Source of the DNA: Aedes albopictus | Taxonomy: Eukaryota > Arthropoda > Insecta > Diptera > Culicidae | Direction: 5' to 3' | Assembly: GCF_035046485.1 (NCBI RefSeq) | Contig: NC_085137.1 | Span: 345,516,505 to 345,580,504 of the forward strand | Length of the DNA stretch: 64,000 nucleotides | Shown here: piece after piece, positions 1-12,329 of the stretch | Position numbering within the stretch: position 1 is the stretch's first letter | How the letters are laid out: every line of letters begins with the position of its first letter | Notes under the pieces: generated by a model | Told to the model about the DNA's origin: nothing | What the model saw: the letters and a program-made list of their open reading frames with translations, nothing else | Databases searched by the model: none | Made by a program: the position numbers and the translations under genes

Positions 1-316
1 TGTTATTTATGTGTCATCCTGAGCTATTCATAAAAAAACTAAACAATTGCAAATTTAGCTATGATGACTAAATATGGTATTCTTTAGTTATTGGTTTGTT
101 ATTCACCTCTACCCGGGACCGCTGATTACCAAAATTATTCTGATCAAACGTCATGCCCCCACAGAAATCTACGCTCTCACTTGTAGTTGTTGGGCACAAA
201 CGAGGCTGTGTTGTGGATTGACATCTAAGCCGAAAGAGAGATGGTTCTTGAATAAGTGAATGTTCATGGTGAGGGCTCGGGTTCAGTTTGGCTTTCTATT
301 CCGCAGAATTACCATC
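1..316. other. Unassigned intronic sequence
   Basis: No gene, repeat or structural signal is recognised here. Short open frames occur but have no codon character or similarity that I recognise. Given the kinase exons at 18.7 and 60.6 kb, this stretch most likely lies in the intron downstream of the 18.7-kb exon or beyond. Confidence 0.4.
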
Positions 317-390
317 TGTTCTGTGGCTTAGTTGGTTAAAGCACCGGTCTAGCGAATACGGGGTCGTGGGTTCGAATCCCACCAGAACGC
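317..390 (+). tRNA. tRNA-like gene or pseudogene, Thr-like body with AGC at the anticodon position
   Basis: The D-arm region (GTGGCTTAGTTGGTTAAAGC) and T-arm (GTGGGTTCGAATCCCAC) match insect tRNA-Thr(AGT) as I remember it, and the B box GGTTCGAATCC is perfect. The acceptor arms pair (TGTTCTG with CAGAACG, one G-T pair), and a run of seven T at 392-398 would end Pol III transcription. The anticodon arm is damaged: the CCGGT strand does not pair properly with its partner, and the loop reads CTAGCGA, which would be AGC (Ala). It is therefore probably a tRNA pseudogene or a tRNA-derived repeat rather than a working tRNA. Confidence 0.55.
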
Positions 391-625
391 GTTTTTTTCA
401 AAAATTCATCCCTCAATTTGTCAATTAGCAACATTCTGTGTCTTCTAACTACAAGTTTTTCTGTATGTTTATGACATATCAGCAAAATCTGGTAAATGCC
501 AGTAAAGGGCAACATATATCAGTGTACAAAATACACGGTGTTCAACAAGTTCGGATACACCATATAACTTGAACTAATTTCACATCTATAATTCATATTT
601 TCAAAGTAAATGTATTTATTGAAAG

Positions 626-1233
626 CAGAGCGTTAATGATTAATCATAAATTTAATCATGATTAATGATTAATGATTAAGATTAATCAAAATCATTAATC
701 ATAATCACCAAAAAATCTCATTTAATCATAAATCATTAATCTTAATCACACTGTTTTTGCAATCTAATCATTAATCAGTAATCATAATCATAAGAAAAAA
801 TATTAATCAATCATCAATCATTCATCATCAAAATTGATTCAACATATAAAATATATGATGCCATTTTAATTGGTTCAAATGCTGTTCTAAGTGATATAAT
901 TTATAATTCTTTTTTTCAAAAATCTCCCGGACAGAGTTACCTTTTACTTTTGAAACTTCAAAAACATGTTAAACAATAAATATATTCCAATCATTTCCTG
1001 TTTTTTGTGATTGATTAATCATGATTAATCATGATTTTTAATCAATGTGCCATTTTTAATCATTAATCCTAATCAATAATCACAGATAAAACAAATTTTA
1101 ATCATTAATCATAATCTTTAATCATCCTAAAAATCAAATTAATCATTAATCATAATCAATAATCACCAAAATTGGAATTTTAATCACCAATGATTAATCA
1201 TGATTAATTTTTTTGTTAATCATGAACGCTCTG
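626..1233. mobile_element. hAT-type MITE with an ATTAATC array inside, nested in the mariner element
   Basis: Termini are CAGAGCGTTAATGATTAA and the inverse of CAGAGCGTTCATGATTAA. Both sides carry the 8-bp direct repeat ATTGAAAG (618-625 and 1234-1241), the target duplication size of hAT elements. The interior is almost wholly a degenerate array of ATTAATCAT on both strands, so the element could fold on itself in many registers. There is no coding capacity. Confidence 0.8.
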
Positions 1234-1689
1234 ATTGAAAGGTCATATAACACTGATCAAATATAGCATATGGTTTTGAATAAAGTCTTTTTCTACTTTT
1301 TTTATAAGCCTTAGATGTATCTAAAGTTTGTTAGCTCCGGCACGCTGGAATAATTTTCGATAAGTTGCTCAAGCTACAGAAGTCTAAAACGTTGACTTTT
1401 GAGTTTACATCTCACTATACTAAATTAAAATAACTAAATTAATAGACAAAAGCTTTACACTGCTATTTCAGTGATGATATGGTGATGAATTTGCAAGTTT
1501 AGTCAAAATGTGCTTAAATCTATGAATAAGGTATAAGTACATTATATAAAGCCAATTTTGGTTAAAATTTGCCACAATAGGGATATAATCAAGTTTTGGA
1601 AAAGATAATCATGGATTAAACTGAGATATAACGCAGCCTTGCTTTTTGACAAAACAAAAATCATAAAAACAGGTACAGCGGCAATTTTA

Positions 1690-1925
1690 GCAATTTTAAA
1701 GATCAAAATAAAATGAGTCCGTACTTCACCCAATCTGAATCTTATAGATTATTTCGTATGGCCATAGTTGCTACCACTAATGCTGAGGACAACAACCTAA
1801 TTTGATTTAACTTAACACCATTACTCAATAAAAACTAGACGAAATACAAATGACAGACGTGCGTGCCGGCCGAAAGGAACTTGAGACACATTTGCAATTA
1901 TTACAAAAGGATAAAGGACAGTTTA
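1690..1925 (+). pseudogene. Remnant of a mariner-type transposase C-terminus
   Basis: The reading at 1726-1764 is SPNLNLIDYFVWP, which matches the family block SPDLNPLDYFVW. The D of the DYF triplet is the third catalytic acid of the DDD triad and is kept. After this, frameshifts and stops interrupt the frame. Pieces such as AIVATTNAEDNNL and TDVRAGRKELETHLQ can still be read in other frames and resemble the tail of mosquito mariner-like transposases. The first two catalytic aspartates are not recognisable. The fragment sits in the right half of the TIR-bounded element, in the expected orientation, and is certainly not functional. Confidence 0.65.
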
Positions 1926-2099
1926 TTTCAAAACATATACTGTATTTGATCAGTATTATGTGAGCTTTCAATTAATACATTCACTTTGCAAATCTGAATT
2001 AGAATAAAAATAAAAAAAATTGAATTTTACTGTTTATCCGAACTTATTGAACACCGTGTACTGCTTTCTCTAACAATAAGAACATAATTTAATATAATG

Positions 2100-3240
2100 A
2101 TCTTTTTTTTTTGTAAACATTAACTAGATGATAACTGATTTAGTTTTTCTACATTTGAAAATATGTTGTACTTGGTTTGTTCTTATAATGATAAAATGAG
2201 TTACTATTGAGTTATTTTTCAGAACAAAGACAGTTATCATTTTTGTTTTTTTTTAGCTCTTGCTCTCAACAAACCCAGAACAAATATTGCCATTCTGTTA
2301 TTCCTTTGGCCAAATTTGATCTCTTTTTGTTATGTTTTCTGCTTGGGACTTATGAGCTTTGTTTTTGTAACTCAGCACTATATAGAAAATGTATTTGATA
2401 CTCGAGGGAGTTAGAAGCAAAGCAAGTGTTAGAGACAAAAAATCGTGGCAAAAACTTACTTTTTTTTTGTACAATATTTCAAGTAGGAAATTAATGCAAA
2501 AAGGAGAGAGATATAGATACAGAGATGGCTAAATAATGTTGGTGAAATGCCATGTTTCCTTTCTGAGCTGGAGAAATGCATAACCTTATGTTTGTATACA
2601 CCTAATATTAGTAGCAGGGAGCTACCGATTAAATTATTCGTTAGATTTTTCCAACTACTCGGGTATGTATGGAAAAGGTTGCGAAAATCAACAAAAAAAT
2701 GGAAAAAGTTGGGAAAAAACCTCAATTTGTATGAGTTGGGAATAAATTTAAAATGATCGCAATAATGTTTTCTTTTCAATCTGTGATCATTAGAATCTGA
2801 GCTTCCAGTGCACCGGTTGATCTAAAATTTGGTCTGGACATTCGAAAAAACTTGAAATGTGTTCAGTGAAAACAAAATTCTGAGCAAACTTCTTAAAATT
2901 TCGTAAAATTCCCACTTCAAGAAAAATAACTGAATAGCGATTTTTTATTATTTTGTAAACAAATTGTTTGATTGTAAACGGTTGTGTGTTTCGTTAGACT
3001 TTACAGAAAAATATATTTACATAACAATGACAATTGGGTTGTTTAGTGATAAACTATTGCTATTTTCTATAGCCTAATCGGAAGAGCTCATTTTTCTTAG
3101 TATAACCTGATTTTATTGGATTCCAATACCTTTGTTTTGATGGTGAAACTAACAAAACAGTTTTAATTTTCAGGGATAGAATGACAGTTCAATCGATAAA
3201 GTGACAGTTCGACCCGAACAAAAAAAAATCCCATACAAAC
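2100..3240. other. Unassigned AT-rich sequence with a TIR-element fragment
   Basis: The part at about 2520-2666 shares GTGAAATGCCATGT and a CTACTCGGGT terminus with the TIR element at 45049-45668, so it is probably a diverged or partial copy of that family. Nothing else is recognised. The 107-codon open frame on the minus strand (2456-2779) looks like a chance frame in AT-rich DNA. Confidence 0.35.
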
Positions 3241-3245
3241 TTTAA

Positions 3246-3359
3246 CCCTTTGGAGCCGGAGGGGTCAATATGACCCCGACGATGAAACCGAGCATAATAA
3301 ACGTGTTCGAGGCCAGTGAGGTTGCGGCAGCGAAGGCGAAACAAACCGGCTCCAAAGGG
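3246..3359. mobile_element. piggyBac-like MITE (TTAA target)
   Basis: This 114-bp element has perfect ends CCCTTTGGAGCCGG ... CCGGCTCCAAAGGG. It is preceded by TTAA (3242-3245) and followed by TCAA (3360-3363), a one-base change from TTAA. A TTAA duplication next to a CCC-starting inverted repeat is the piggyBac signature. Inside is a small palindrome, GGGGTCAATATGACCCC. It is non-coding. Confidence 0.7.
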
Positions 3360-4204
3360 TCAAATGCATTTTAAAAATGGTTCCCGGATCCCAAAAATTA
3401 TTGGAATTCGAATATATTTTGTGCGGAGAAACCGATTATGAAATAATCTGAATACCCCTAAAGAACCCAATTTAGGAATTACTCCTTTGGATTTCTAATT
3501 TTTCTTGAAATGGGAGTTTTGCGATATTCCAAAAAGTTTTTCTCAGAAATGTTTCCTTTTTTCACTGATCAAATTCCAAGTTATTAAGAATGTTCCGAAA
3601 AAAATTGAGATCAATCGTTGCTCTAAAAATGGCAGAGATTCGCCCCCAGAAATGAACATATTCTATGAAAAATTTCCAATACGCACTTTATTTCGTCCAG
3701 CACTGTAAGCACTTTTAAGTATCCTGGTGAATGCAATTCCTTTCTGTTTTTTTTGAGGAATTTCCTATTGAAGTGCTTGTGAGATGTGTAGTTCAATGCA
3801 TGGTGGAGATCCATATGATATTACAAATTAACCATTTCAAAATTTGAACAAGCTTGGATTGAAATTATTAAACATTGATAAAGATCTACAAAAATAAATG
3901 AAGGCGGGATTTCTAATTGAACTACATAACGAATAAGGCCGATGCGAATATTTTATTTGTTTTATGTCTCCCGCCTTCTCAAAAATACCCAAAAATATTG
4001 AAGGGGCGAAAAATAACATGGCGACCCTTGACTGAATTTTCTATAGAAAAACCCGATTTAATCCACCTATGGTGAACAGAACCCTTCTTACACTTATTAA
4101 AACTATTGTTGTATTATTTGTATTTAACATATTTATGTTGTGTGATGGACCAAAAGTTCTAGAAAATATTGTGGATTTGGCATCTAGTGGATTGGTTTCC
4201 AAAA

Positions 4205-4702
4205 CCCAAGCAGAAGAAAATAACAAGTGAATAACATATCAAGGTATTTACATTAAATACTACCATACCTTGATATGCCCTTCATTTGGTGGTAATAAGA
4301 GGCAAAATAACAAAACCGAATACTAAAATTTAGTATAAATAACACCTAGAAAACAACAAGTCTTGTTATTTCAAAAATGAATACATACCTAAAATTTCAA
4401 GTGCTGTATTTGTTATCCCAAAGTTATTGAATAACAAACGAATAATATTTCTTGTTATTAAATGTTTCAATGTTTCATTTGAACGATGACTTAATGATGT
4501 AATAACAAATCTTGTTATTCGGTTATTTTAACCGCTGAGCCAACAAATACTACATCAATACCAAACTCTGCTCAAATACCTCCAACTGTTATTGTGATGT
4601 TCTCATAACATTTCGTAGAATAACGCAGCAATAACAATTTTAGGTATTAGATCACATGTTGCTCTTCGCATGGTATTTGTAAGGTATGCCCTTCTGCTCG
4701 GG
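4205..4702. mobile_element. MITE with CCCRAGCAGAAG ends
   Basis: The left end CCCAAGCAGAAG and the inverse of the right end, CCCGAGCAGAAG, pair. The interior is rich in TAACAA and GGTATT motifs. The ends resemble those of the elements at 39945-40753 and 57331-58900 (CCCGAGCAGGA), so these are probably related subfamilies. Non-coding; boundaries are good to a few bases. Confidence 0.6.
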
Positions 4703-5149
4703 AATAGCATCATGGACCATGGACTAAACTTCCAGAAATACCAGACATCTTCTAGAATCTCGTGTGAAAATTAAAAAAAATAGCTTGCATATTCTGGAAT
4801 ATTGTATCTTTTGTTAACTGCCAAAAGATCTTGAATCGATTAACAAATGGATAAGAAAATCAGCGAGATACACTTTGTCTAATATCTCTTAATCAGTCGA
4901 ATAAATTAGCTCCGAAGTACTTGGTATTCATGCTTATGGTGTAAAAAGGACAAAAATAATATATCTACTACGGTAATCAGTTTTGGAATTAGCTAGTTAT
5001 TTTGGCTGTCCAGCATTTTTCCCACAATATATACATTCAAAGCTTTCATTCAACATATTGTTAGTTTTCATAGAATTCCTGTTTATTTGTAATTTGTTAT
5101 TTATAATTTTATTGAAAACAATAACCTGCTAGTATGCACTTTATATGAG

Positions 5150-6110
5150 GTCAGCATTATAGCATTATTTGTTGAACAATAATTTCCCATAGACTGGTCA
5201 AAAGCTCATGCAAGATAACAAGCGAATATAATAATAAAAAAAAGGAATTTATTGAAATACTCTTCGAAAGATATCTCAGTAACCAAATGTCCAATCGGCC
5301 TTTTACAAGGATACTGTAGCTTTCATTTGGTGCTAAGAGAACCCAAATCGGTTGACAGACGGCTGAGATATTTATTATGATACACTTGGTCAAAAATTTC
5401 TCAAAAGGTTAACCTGTATTACTCCCAAGTACTCTTTGAAAGATATCTCGATAAGCAAATGTCTAAACCTAATAAAATTGTATAGGGTTCTACTAAAATG
5501 TTATAGCTTTCATTTGGTGCCAGGAGAACCGAAATCGATTGACAGACGGCTGAGATATTTATTATGATACACTTGGTCAAAAATCTCAAAAAGTTTAGTT
5601 GTATAAATCCTAAGTACTCTTCGAAAGATATCTCTGTAACCAAATGTCCAATCCTAATAAAATATCTGGGCAATCTACTAGGATGTTGTAGCTTTCATTT
5701 GGTGCCAAGAGAACCCGAATCGATTGACATATGGCTGAGATATTTTGTATGATAAACTTTGTTAAAAATCTCAAAAAGTTTAGTTGTATAACTCCTAAGT
5801 ACTTTTCGAAAGATATCTCAGTAATCAAATGTCCAATCGTAATAAAATTTCAGAACGTTCTACTAGGATGTTGTAGCTTTCATTTGCTGCCAAGAGAACT
5901 CAAATCGGTTGACAGACGGCTGAGATATTCATCAATATGCCAAATGTCAAAAATCTCTCAAAAAGCTAACCTATATTACTTCGAAGTACTCTTTGAAAGA
6001 TATCTCGGTAACCAAATGTCCAATCGTAATAAAATTCAATAGGGTTCTACTAGGATGTTGTAGCTTTCATTTGCAACTAAGAGAATCCAAATCGGATATC
6101 AGACGGCAGC
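5150..6110. repeat. Tandem repeat of about 185 bp, five copies
   Basis: The landmark GAAAGATATCTC recurs with its ATATCTC at 5271, 5443, 5628, 5813 and 6000, giving spacings of 172, 185, 185 and 187 bp. Each unit also carries GTAGCTTTCATTTGG, GAGATATT and TGTCCAATC blocks. The open frames in this stretch are repeats of the same unit and not genes. Confidence 0.85.
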
Positions 6111-6300
6111 GAAACGTGCGTGACTTTTTTTGTAACATTCGCACACACACACACATGCACACACACAGACATTTGCTCAGTTCGTCGAGCTGAGTTGATT
6201 GGTATATGTGACTCGGCCCTGTGGGCCTCGGATCGAAAGTCGGTTTTTCGAGCGGTATTTATACCCATCTTATGGGTGTAAGAAGGGTAAAAAGGTTTTC
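6111..6300. repeat. CA-rich microsatellite and adjoining interspersed-repeat end
   Basis: An interrupted (CA)n run lies at about 6141-6170. It is followed by GTCGAGCTGAGTTGATTGGT and CGGCCCTGTGGGCC, text I associate with a very common mosquito interspersed repeat. It directly follows the 185-bp array and may be its parent element's end. Confidence 0.5.
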
Positions 6301-8420
6301 GAGCAAAAATGTTTCAATAGTTTGTATAATTTTAAAATTTTCAATAGTGTTTTTGTTTGTTTCTAATGTTTTGTTATCATTTAGTATTTTTATGTTATCG
6401 CGATAGACCAAAATTATCGATAACTAAATTTGTTATCATCTAGTAATTATCAATTGTAACAGATGATAACAAAAATAACTGAATGAGTAACACAGTTTAT
6501 TATCCAAGTGGTATCACTTTATCATCCGCCTTTGCTTGGGTTATCTAGCGTCGTGCTTCCTTCAAAGAGCAAATAACTCATAAGCATTGAACGTGTATCC
6601 GTGTATCCGTGTATTAAAACAAATCTCGATGTTTTTTTTTGCGTTTTTAATCAATTTCTGCAATGCATTTTCTAATAAATTTTCAGTAACTTAATGTTAT
6701 TGAATTGTTTTCTCTCGTGAAATTCCTAAAGTTTTTTCTTACAGACCTTCCATAAAATGCTGTTGTAGTTTTGCTGATCGTTTCAAAAAGGTTTACCTAT
6801 TTGCAAAATTTATAAACGTACTTGCTCCTGGAGTAATTTCTTCAGCATTTTGGAGGAAGGGTGCTTTCACGCAACATCGAAAAATGTTAGATTTCTGGAC
6901 GGATTTAAACACAAAAGTTCTGAAAGTTAAATTTTAATAAATTTTTGGTTGAATTCTGGCAGGGGTCATATATTGAAAATCCTGAAACAATTTAAATTTT
7001 AAGTTAAATTTTACGAAGTACATAACTCCTGGAAATAATGCTATAGAAAACTCTGAAAAAAGTAGCTGGTAGGAGTTTCTGATAGTTTTTTTTTTAACTG
7101 AAGAATATGTCGCACGATTTTGAACAAAATATATGGACGAATTCCCTTGAGAAACCTATAGAAGAGTACGCTGTTGGAACAGTCTATAGATTACACGACA
7201 ATGGTGACGATGATGCCGGTGGAGACGCACGGTAATTTATGGCACTAAAGGTGTGACGGACGAGGGATAACATGTACTATGTGCGAGGTGGGGCTGTGAG
7301 CTTACGCCCATAAATAACTGCTCGCCGGCCGACGTCGAGCACTTTACTTGTTTATTTAGGGATATTGTTTGTATTTTGGATATTGTTTTCGTGACCACCG
7401 ACAAAGAAACAAATGGGAAGCGGATTGAAACACCAAACAGAATGTAGTGATGCAAAAACTGTGCTATTCATTCCAATAGTTGAAAGAGAAACCAGGTTTG
7501 TTTAACAAACAGATAAACTCTATTCGATTTATTCGAACAGTAAAGGTTCTCTATACTAAAGCTGTGTTTAGCATTACATAGTCAAATAGTAACATAGCCA
7601 GAAAATCATTCATTAACGAAGGCTTATTCGAAACAAATTACTTTGACCCATCATTTTTTTCTGTTTATCTTAGAAATAGGGTTCAAAGAAGATTTCCCCC
7701 AAAATCTAAATCCCGGTGTCACGACCCCAAAGAAAAACATAATACTGCTCAAGCTGTAGATGTAAGAAAAATGAGCCAACAGGCACTAATGGCCCTGGTG
7801 GGGAACGAGCGCAACTCAATACATCTTCTTTTGACGAACGGCGGCGATGAAGCCGACGACATCGAACAGCATCTTCAGTTCTGCGGGCGATAATGATGAT
7901 GATGATGATGATAGGAAAATCAACAACAGGCGACAAAAATTGTGAAGGGATAGATTGCCTTATTTATCTGCTTCTTTTCGTGCTCTTCTTCGGCGTGGAT
8001 TCTATTGGTAGCATCTTAATTATAGCATTTTCTGAGAAATCCCCAGGAACAAAAAGAGAGTAAGTGCTTCAATTTTAGTTGATTAGTGCCACTTCTTTTA
8101 CACGATGGCTGACAAGTTTCAATACTTCGTATAAGTTCCATGGGTTTGATTTTGATAATTTGAATTTACAATATGTCATTAAAAAGTAGAGAAATATATT
8201 TATTCCCAACTTAGGAGCTTGTTAAAACTACCATAAAACCAAAACAAAATAACTTATATGACGGATTTTAAAACTTGTCAACTTTGTTAAAACAAGTATA
8301 TTCGGTTTTAATCATAAATGTTCATTTTCTTCTGTATTATTTGTGCTAGTGGTTGAATTCGATCTAATAACTAATTAAAATATATATTATCCTGAACGGT
8401 TCAACGTGGGCAGAGATGTT
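6301..8420. other. Intronic sequence, no gene recognised
   Basis: Mostly unremarkable AT-rich DNA. A (GAT)n microsatellite lies near 7887-7913, inside a GC-richer patch (7790-7950). An isolated TTTGCTTGGGTTA at about 6530 resembles a MITE end without a clear partner. No exon signals with supporting protein similarity were found. Confidence 0.35.
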
Positions 8421-8928
8421 CTAACAAACAAAGGATATTCGCAAAACTCCGTCTGAAAGGTCACGAAACTTATCTTTTACCGATAACCCCGACAGCTTCT
8501 GCAAAATTACATCATCCTTCGAATGACAGACACTATCGCCGTGCTCGTTCTTCTTACCTTCATCATCATTATTAAAATTATCATCTTTGGCGCTCCCACA
8601 GCGCCAAACAAAATTCTGCAAGCGTACGTCTAGTTTCATGGTTGAACTCTGACGACGAAGACGATCTTTTTTCATCATCGTCGTTTTTCTCGCTTCAACT
8701 TAACCCGGACTGAAAAGCATAAACCTTCGCGAGATAGCAGCAGCAGCGAGCGGGATCAAACGGCATCGTTTTGATATGGAAATTCACCGAAGAAACTTTC
8801 CCGTACAAGCCACCGGCACCGCACCACAGAATGTCAATCCGTTTTTCAGAGGCCGAAAGTTTCTTGTCCGGATTGAACTTTGCTAGTCGCATTTGAAGGG
8901 TTGGGATGTATGAAATTTGTGCAGTCAA
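8421..8928 (-). other. Unassigned single-copy-looking island with open frames
   Basis: Two minus-strand open frames (8695-8928, 77 codons; 8421-8678, 85 codons) lie in DNA of mixed composition unlike the flanking arrays. A GTAAG donor-like site follows GATGATGAAG at about 8559. The 8-bp perfect hairpin TTTGGCGC/GCGCCAAA at 8586-8608 lies in the second frame. I recognise neither product. It could be regulatory DNA, an unannotated exon or chance. Confidence 0.25.
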
Positions 8929-8939
8929 TATCTCCTAAG

Positions 8940-10400
8940 TTTGAATTCTGAAATTCCTTTTGGAACTTCTCTTGAAATTTCTTAGAAATTCTTTCAGGAA
9001 TTTCTTCTGAAATTCCTTTTGAATGTTTTTTTCTGGAATTCCTTGTGAAATTTCTCTTGAATTTCCTACTAGTGTTCCTGGTGGAATTCCTTCTGGACTT
9101 CCTCCTGAAATTCTTCCTGGAATTCTTCCTGAAATTCCTCCTAGAATTCCTCCTGGAATTCCTCCTAGAATACCTCCTGAAATTCCTCGTGGAATTCCTC
9201 CTGGAATACTTTCTGGAATTCCTCGTGGAATTCCTCCTGGAATTCCTCCTGGACTTCTTTCTGAAATTCCTCCTGGAATTCTTCCTGGAATTCCTTTTAT
9301 AATTTCTCCTGGAATTCCTCCTGGAATACTTTCTGGAATTCCTCCTGAAATTCCATCAGGAATTTCTCGTGGAATTCATCCTAGAATTCTTCCAGGAATT
9401 CTTCCAGGAATTCCTCCTAGAATTCCTTCTGAAATTCTTCCTGGAATTCCTCCTGAAATTCCTTCTGAAATTCCTCCTGAAATTTCTCCTGGAATTCCCT
9501 CTAGAGTTCTTCCTGGAATTCCCCATGGAGTTCTTTCTGGAACTCATCATGACATTCCTTCTGGAATTCTTCCAGGAATTCCTTCTGTAATTCCTCCAGG
9601 AATTCCTTCTGTAATTTCTCCAAGAATTCCTCCTGAATTTGCTTCTGGAATTCCTCCTGGAATTCTTTCTGGAATTGCTCCTGGAATTCCTTCTGGAATT
9701 GCTCCTGGAATTCCTTCTGGAATTGCTCCTGGAATTCCTTCTGGAATTGCTCCTGGAATTCCTTCTGGAATTGCTCCTGGAATTCCTTCTGTAATTGCAC
9801 CTGGAATTCATTCTGGAATTGCTCCTGGAATTCCTTCTGGAATTCCTCCTGAATTTCTTCTGGAATTCCTCCTGGAATTCTTTCTGGAATTCTTCCTGAA
9901 TTACTTCTGGTATTCCTACTAGAATTCGTTCTGGAATTCCTCCTGGAATTCCTTCTGGAATTCCTCCTGGAATTTCTTCCGGAATTCCTTCTGGAATATC
10001 TTCTGGAATTCCTCCTGAAATTTTTTCTGGAATTCCTTCAGGAATTCCTTCTGGAATTGCTTCTGAAATTCCTTCTGAAAATGCTTCTGGAATTCCTTCT
10101 GGAATTCCTTCTGGAATTTCTGCTGGAATTCTTCCAGGAATTCCTTCTGGAATTCTTTCAGGAATTCTTTTTGGAATTCTATCAGGAGTTGCTTCTTGAA
10201 TGTCTTCTCAAATTCCTTCTATAATTCCTCCTGGAATTGCTTCTAGAAATCCTCCTGAAATTCCTTCTGGAATTCCTGCTGGAATTCTTTAAAGAAATCC
10301 TTGTGGAATTCGCCTAGGAATTCTTCCAAGAAATTCTCCTGGAATTCGTCCTGGGATTTCTTCTGAGATCCGTCTTGAATAACTACTGCTATTTTATCTA
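8940..10400. repeat. GGAATTCC minisatellite, 12-bp unit with a 24-bp higher-order part
   Basis: Units of the form CTGGAATTCCTC recur almost without pause. Between about 9650 and 9850 a 24-bp double unit (GGAATTCCTTCT + GGAATTGCTCCT) is nearly homogeneous. Because 12 is a multiple of 3, forward and reverse frames stay open and yield long false proteins of GIPPGIPS or RRNSRSN type. The EcoRI site GAATTC occurs dozens of times. Confidence 0.9.
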
Positions 10401-10439
10401 AAATACTCTTGGTATTTTTCCTGGACTTTCCATAAAGTT

Positions 10440-12320
10440 CACCAAGAATTTACTCTTGTAATTCCCCTATAATCTTGGAATTCCTTCTGGAATATTCCGG
10501 AATTTCTGCTGGAATTTATTCTGCAGTTTATGAAATACAGATTTCGTATGATCCACGCTGCAGTCACCTTCCTCCCTCGGAAAGTAAGCACATAACCTTT
10601 CCCAGTTATGGGTGACCGCTCTCGAATGGTGCCGTTCAAGAAGATTGCTGCCTTAAAACTTTTCCAAGCATGAAAAAGAAAAAGTCGACAAGTAAAAGAG
10701 GCACTTCCGGAATATGGGATTTCAATTTGGACATTTCTTTATGATCGCCCATACAAGACCTACAAAACGAGCTTCTTGGCTTCGCAATGCACACACACGT
10801 AACAAGCTCATGTGCCAGGCCCGGCACAGGAAATAAAAGTGCTTCTGAAACGCTTCCGGGCGGGATTGTATCTCGTTCGGTTTCAAATTGAATTGATATC
10901 GATTTCGGTTCCACCGTTGTTGTTTATGACACTATAAGAAATGGTCTTTCGGTGTGTAAGCTATAGATTTGCACCAGTAAACTGTCGCTTGACATTGATA
11001 AATATACAGCACTGTATGTACTGGGATGCTCTATGACCTACTTTCGTCGTGTTTGTGTATTCCTTATTCTGAAGTCATTTCAATTTTTTATCGTATTTTA
11101 TGCTCTGTGCTCCAGTTGTTCGAATGTTTCGCTGTTTCTTGTTTTTTACTGTTGTATATCTGGCGAATGACAACATTCGGAAGAATAGACTATCTACTCT
11201 TCGATTATCAGTTTATTCCCTCTGGCTCTTCTTTTTTTATCATATCGGTAAATTTGGTATGAAGAAAACGATACAAGATTGATTCTCCCAATTTTGAGAT
11301 TTTTGAATGCATTTGATTTTGATATCTAAAACTAGCCAGGTACTGTTTAGTGGAGTTAACTAGCAGGTATTGTTTAGTGGAGTACAACTAGTTCAAGAAT
11401 GGAGTAGTTGCTCATCGAAATCTATCAAACAGAAAATGTTTTAGAACAAAATTGTTCGAATTCTGAAAACATAAAAATAACAGAAAATTTTGCTTGTATG
11501 CCCCTACCCAGAAATGCGGAGAAAGTTCAACGGATCTGCCACATCTCCGCCTCGTCTTCAAGCGTGTTTATTTTTATTATTCCATGCAATTTCCTTCCAG
11601 CTATAGAGGTTATAAATTATGCTCACATTTTTCCGCCTGGATGCTTCGTCCTCGCTGCTGTTTCTGTCATTCCACTTCCGATACACACTAGAATGCGAAT
11701 ATTCGTGTCTCAGCATCTCATGCCGCCAGCCTCTTCGCTCTTGAGATACATAAGCCCAATTGTTGTTTCCGAAGCAGCTTGCTTGGCCTTTGCTCTTCCG
11801 CTAGTCCTTCGGCTTAGCCAGCCACTCAGGAGTACAATAAATTTAGGAAGAATCCCATAAATTTAAAAATGCTTCCATATATCCTTCAGCTACCAGCTTC
11901 GGGCCAAGGCTTAAGAGTAGAGAAATAATGACGAGGAAAACAAAATGATGCTGTGTGGATCAGCAAACGATCCTGTTAGTTCAATCTTGCGGAAAACAGA
12001 AGTTGTTCGGCTTTAGGGAAATCTTTTAATTCTGCAGAATCTGATTGAAAGCTCAGGATCAGAAATGGTAAGGTAATAAGATCCAATCGATGAATAATTG
12101 TCGACTATAAAGCGCATATAAATTGTTTCAATGCTCGTGCCATCAGAAAAAAAACTTATTTTTAATACGAGATCAGGTAAGTAATCAAATTTGCAACAAA
12201 ACTTAACAAAACTTGAAAAAAATGGAAACAATTATCATTACTGTATAAATAAAATACTAAAAATAGTTTGAGAGTATTTTAACATATATTTGTTCATAAT
12301 TCATTGAACAGTATACTTTT
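10440..12320. other. Intronic sequence of mixed composition, no gene recognised
   Basis: Several open frames are present (for example 10636-10914 minus and 11408-11860 plus), but none shows a recognisable domain or convincing splice pair. The patch at 11500-11860 is GC-richer than its surroundings. It is listed so the gap is not read as unexamined. Confidence 0.3.
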
Positions 12321-12329
12321 TCAAATAAC

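Larger units (their letters stand above)
534..2058 (+). mobile_element. Decayed Tc1/mariner-type DNA transposon
   Basis: Inverted termini CACGGTGTTCAACAAGTTCG (left) and the matching inverse ending TTGAACACCGTG (right) are about 27 bp long, and the element is flanked on both sides by TA (532-533 and 2059-2060). TA target duplication is the mark of the IS630-Tc1-mariner superfamily. The right half carries a broken transposase (1690-1925). The left half is occupied by a later insertion (626-1233). Confidence 0.8.

Noticed and set aside
5150..6110. Several 60-100 codon frames on both strands
   Set aside because: They are the same 185-bp unit read repeatedly.
9356..9811. 151-codon minus-strand frame rich in Arg, Asn and Ser
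   Set aside because: Same minisatellite read on the other strand.
9023..9922. 299-codon open frame with GIPPGIPS-type repeats
   Set aside because: It is a by-product of the 12-bp GGAATTCC minisatellite: because the unit is a multiple of three, forward and reverse frames stay open. No start context, domain or codon character of a gene.
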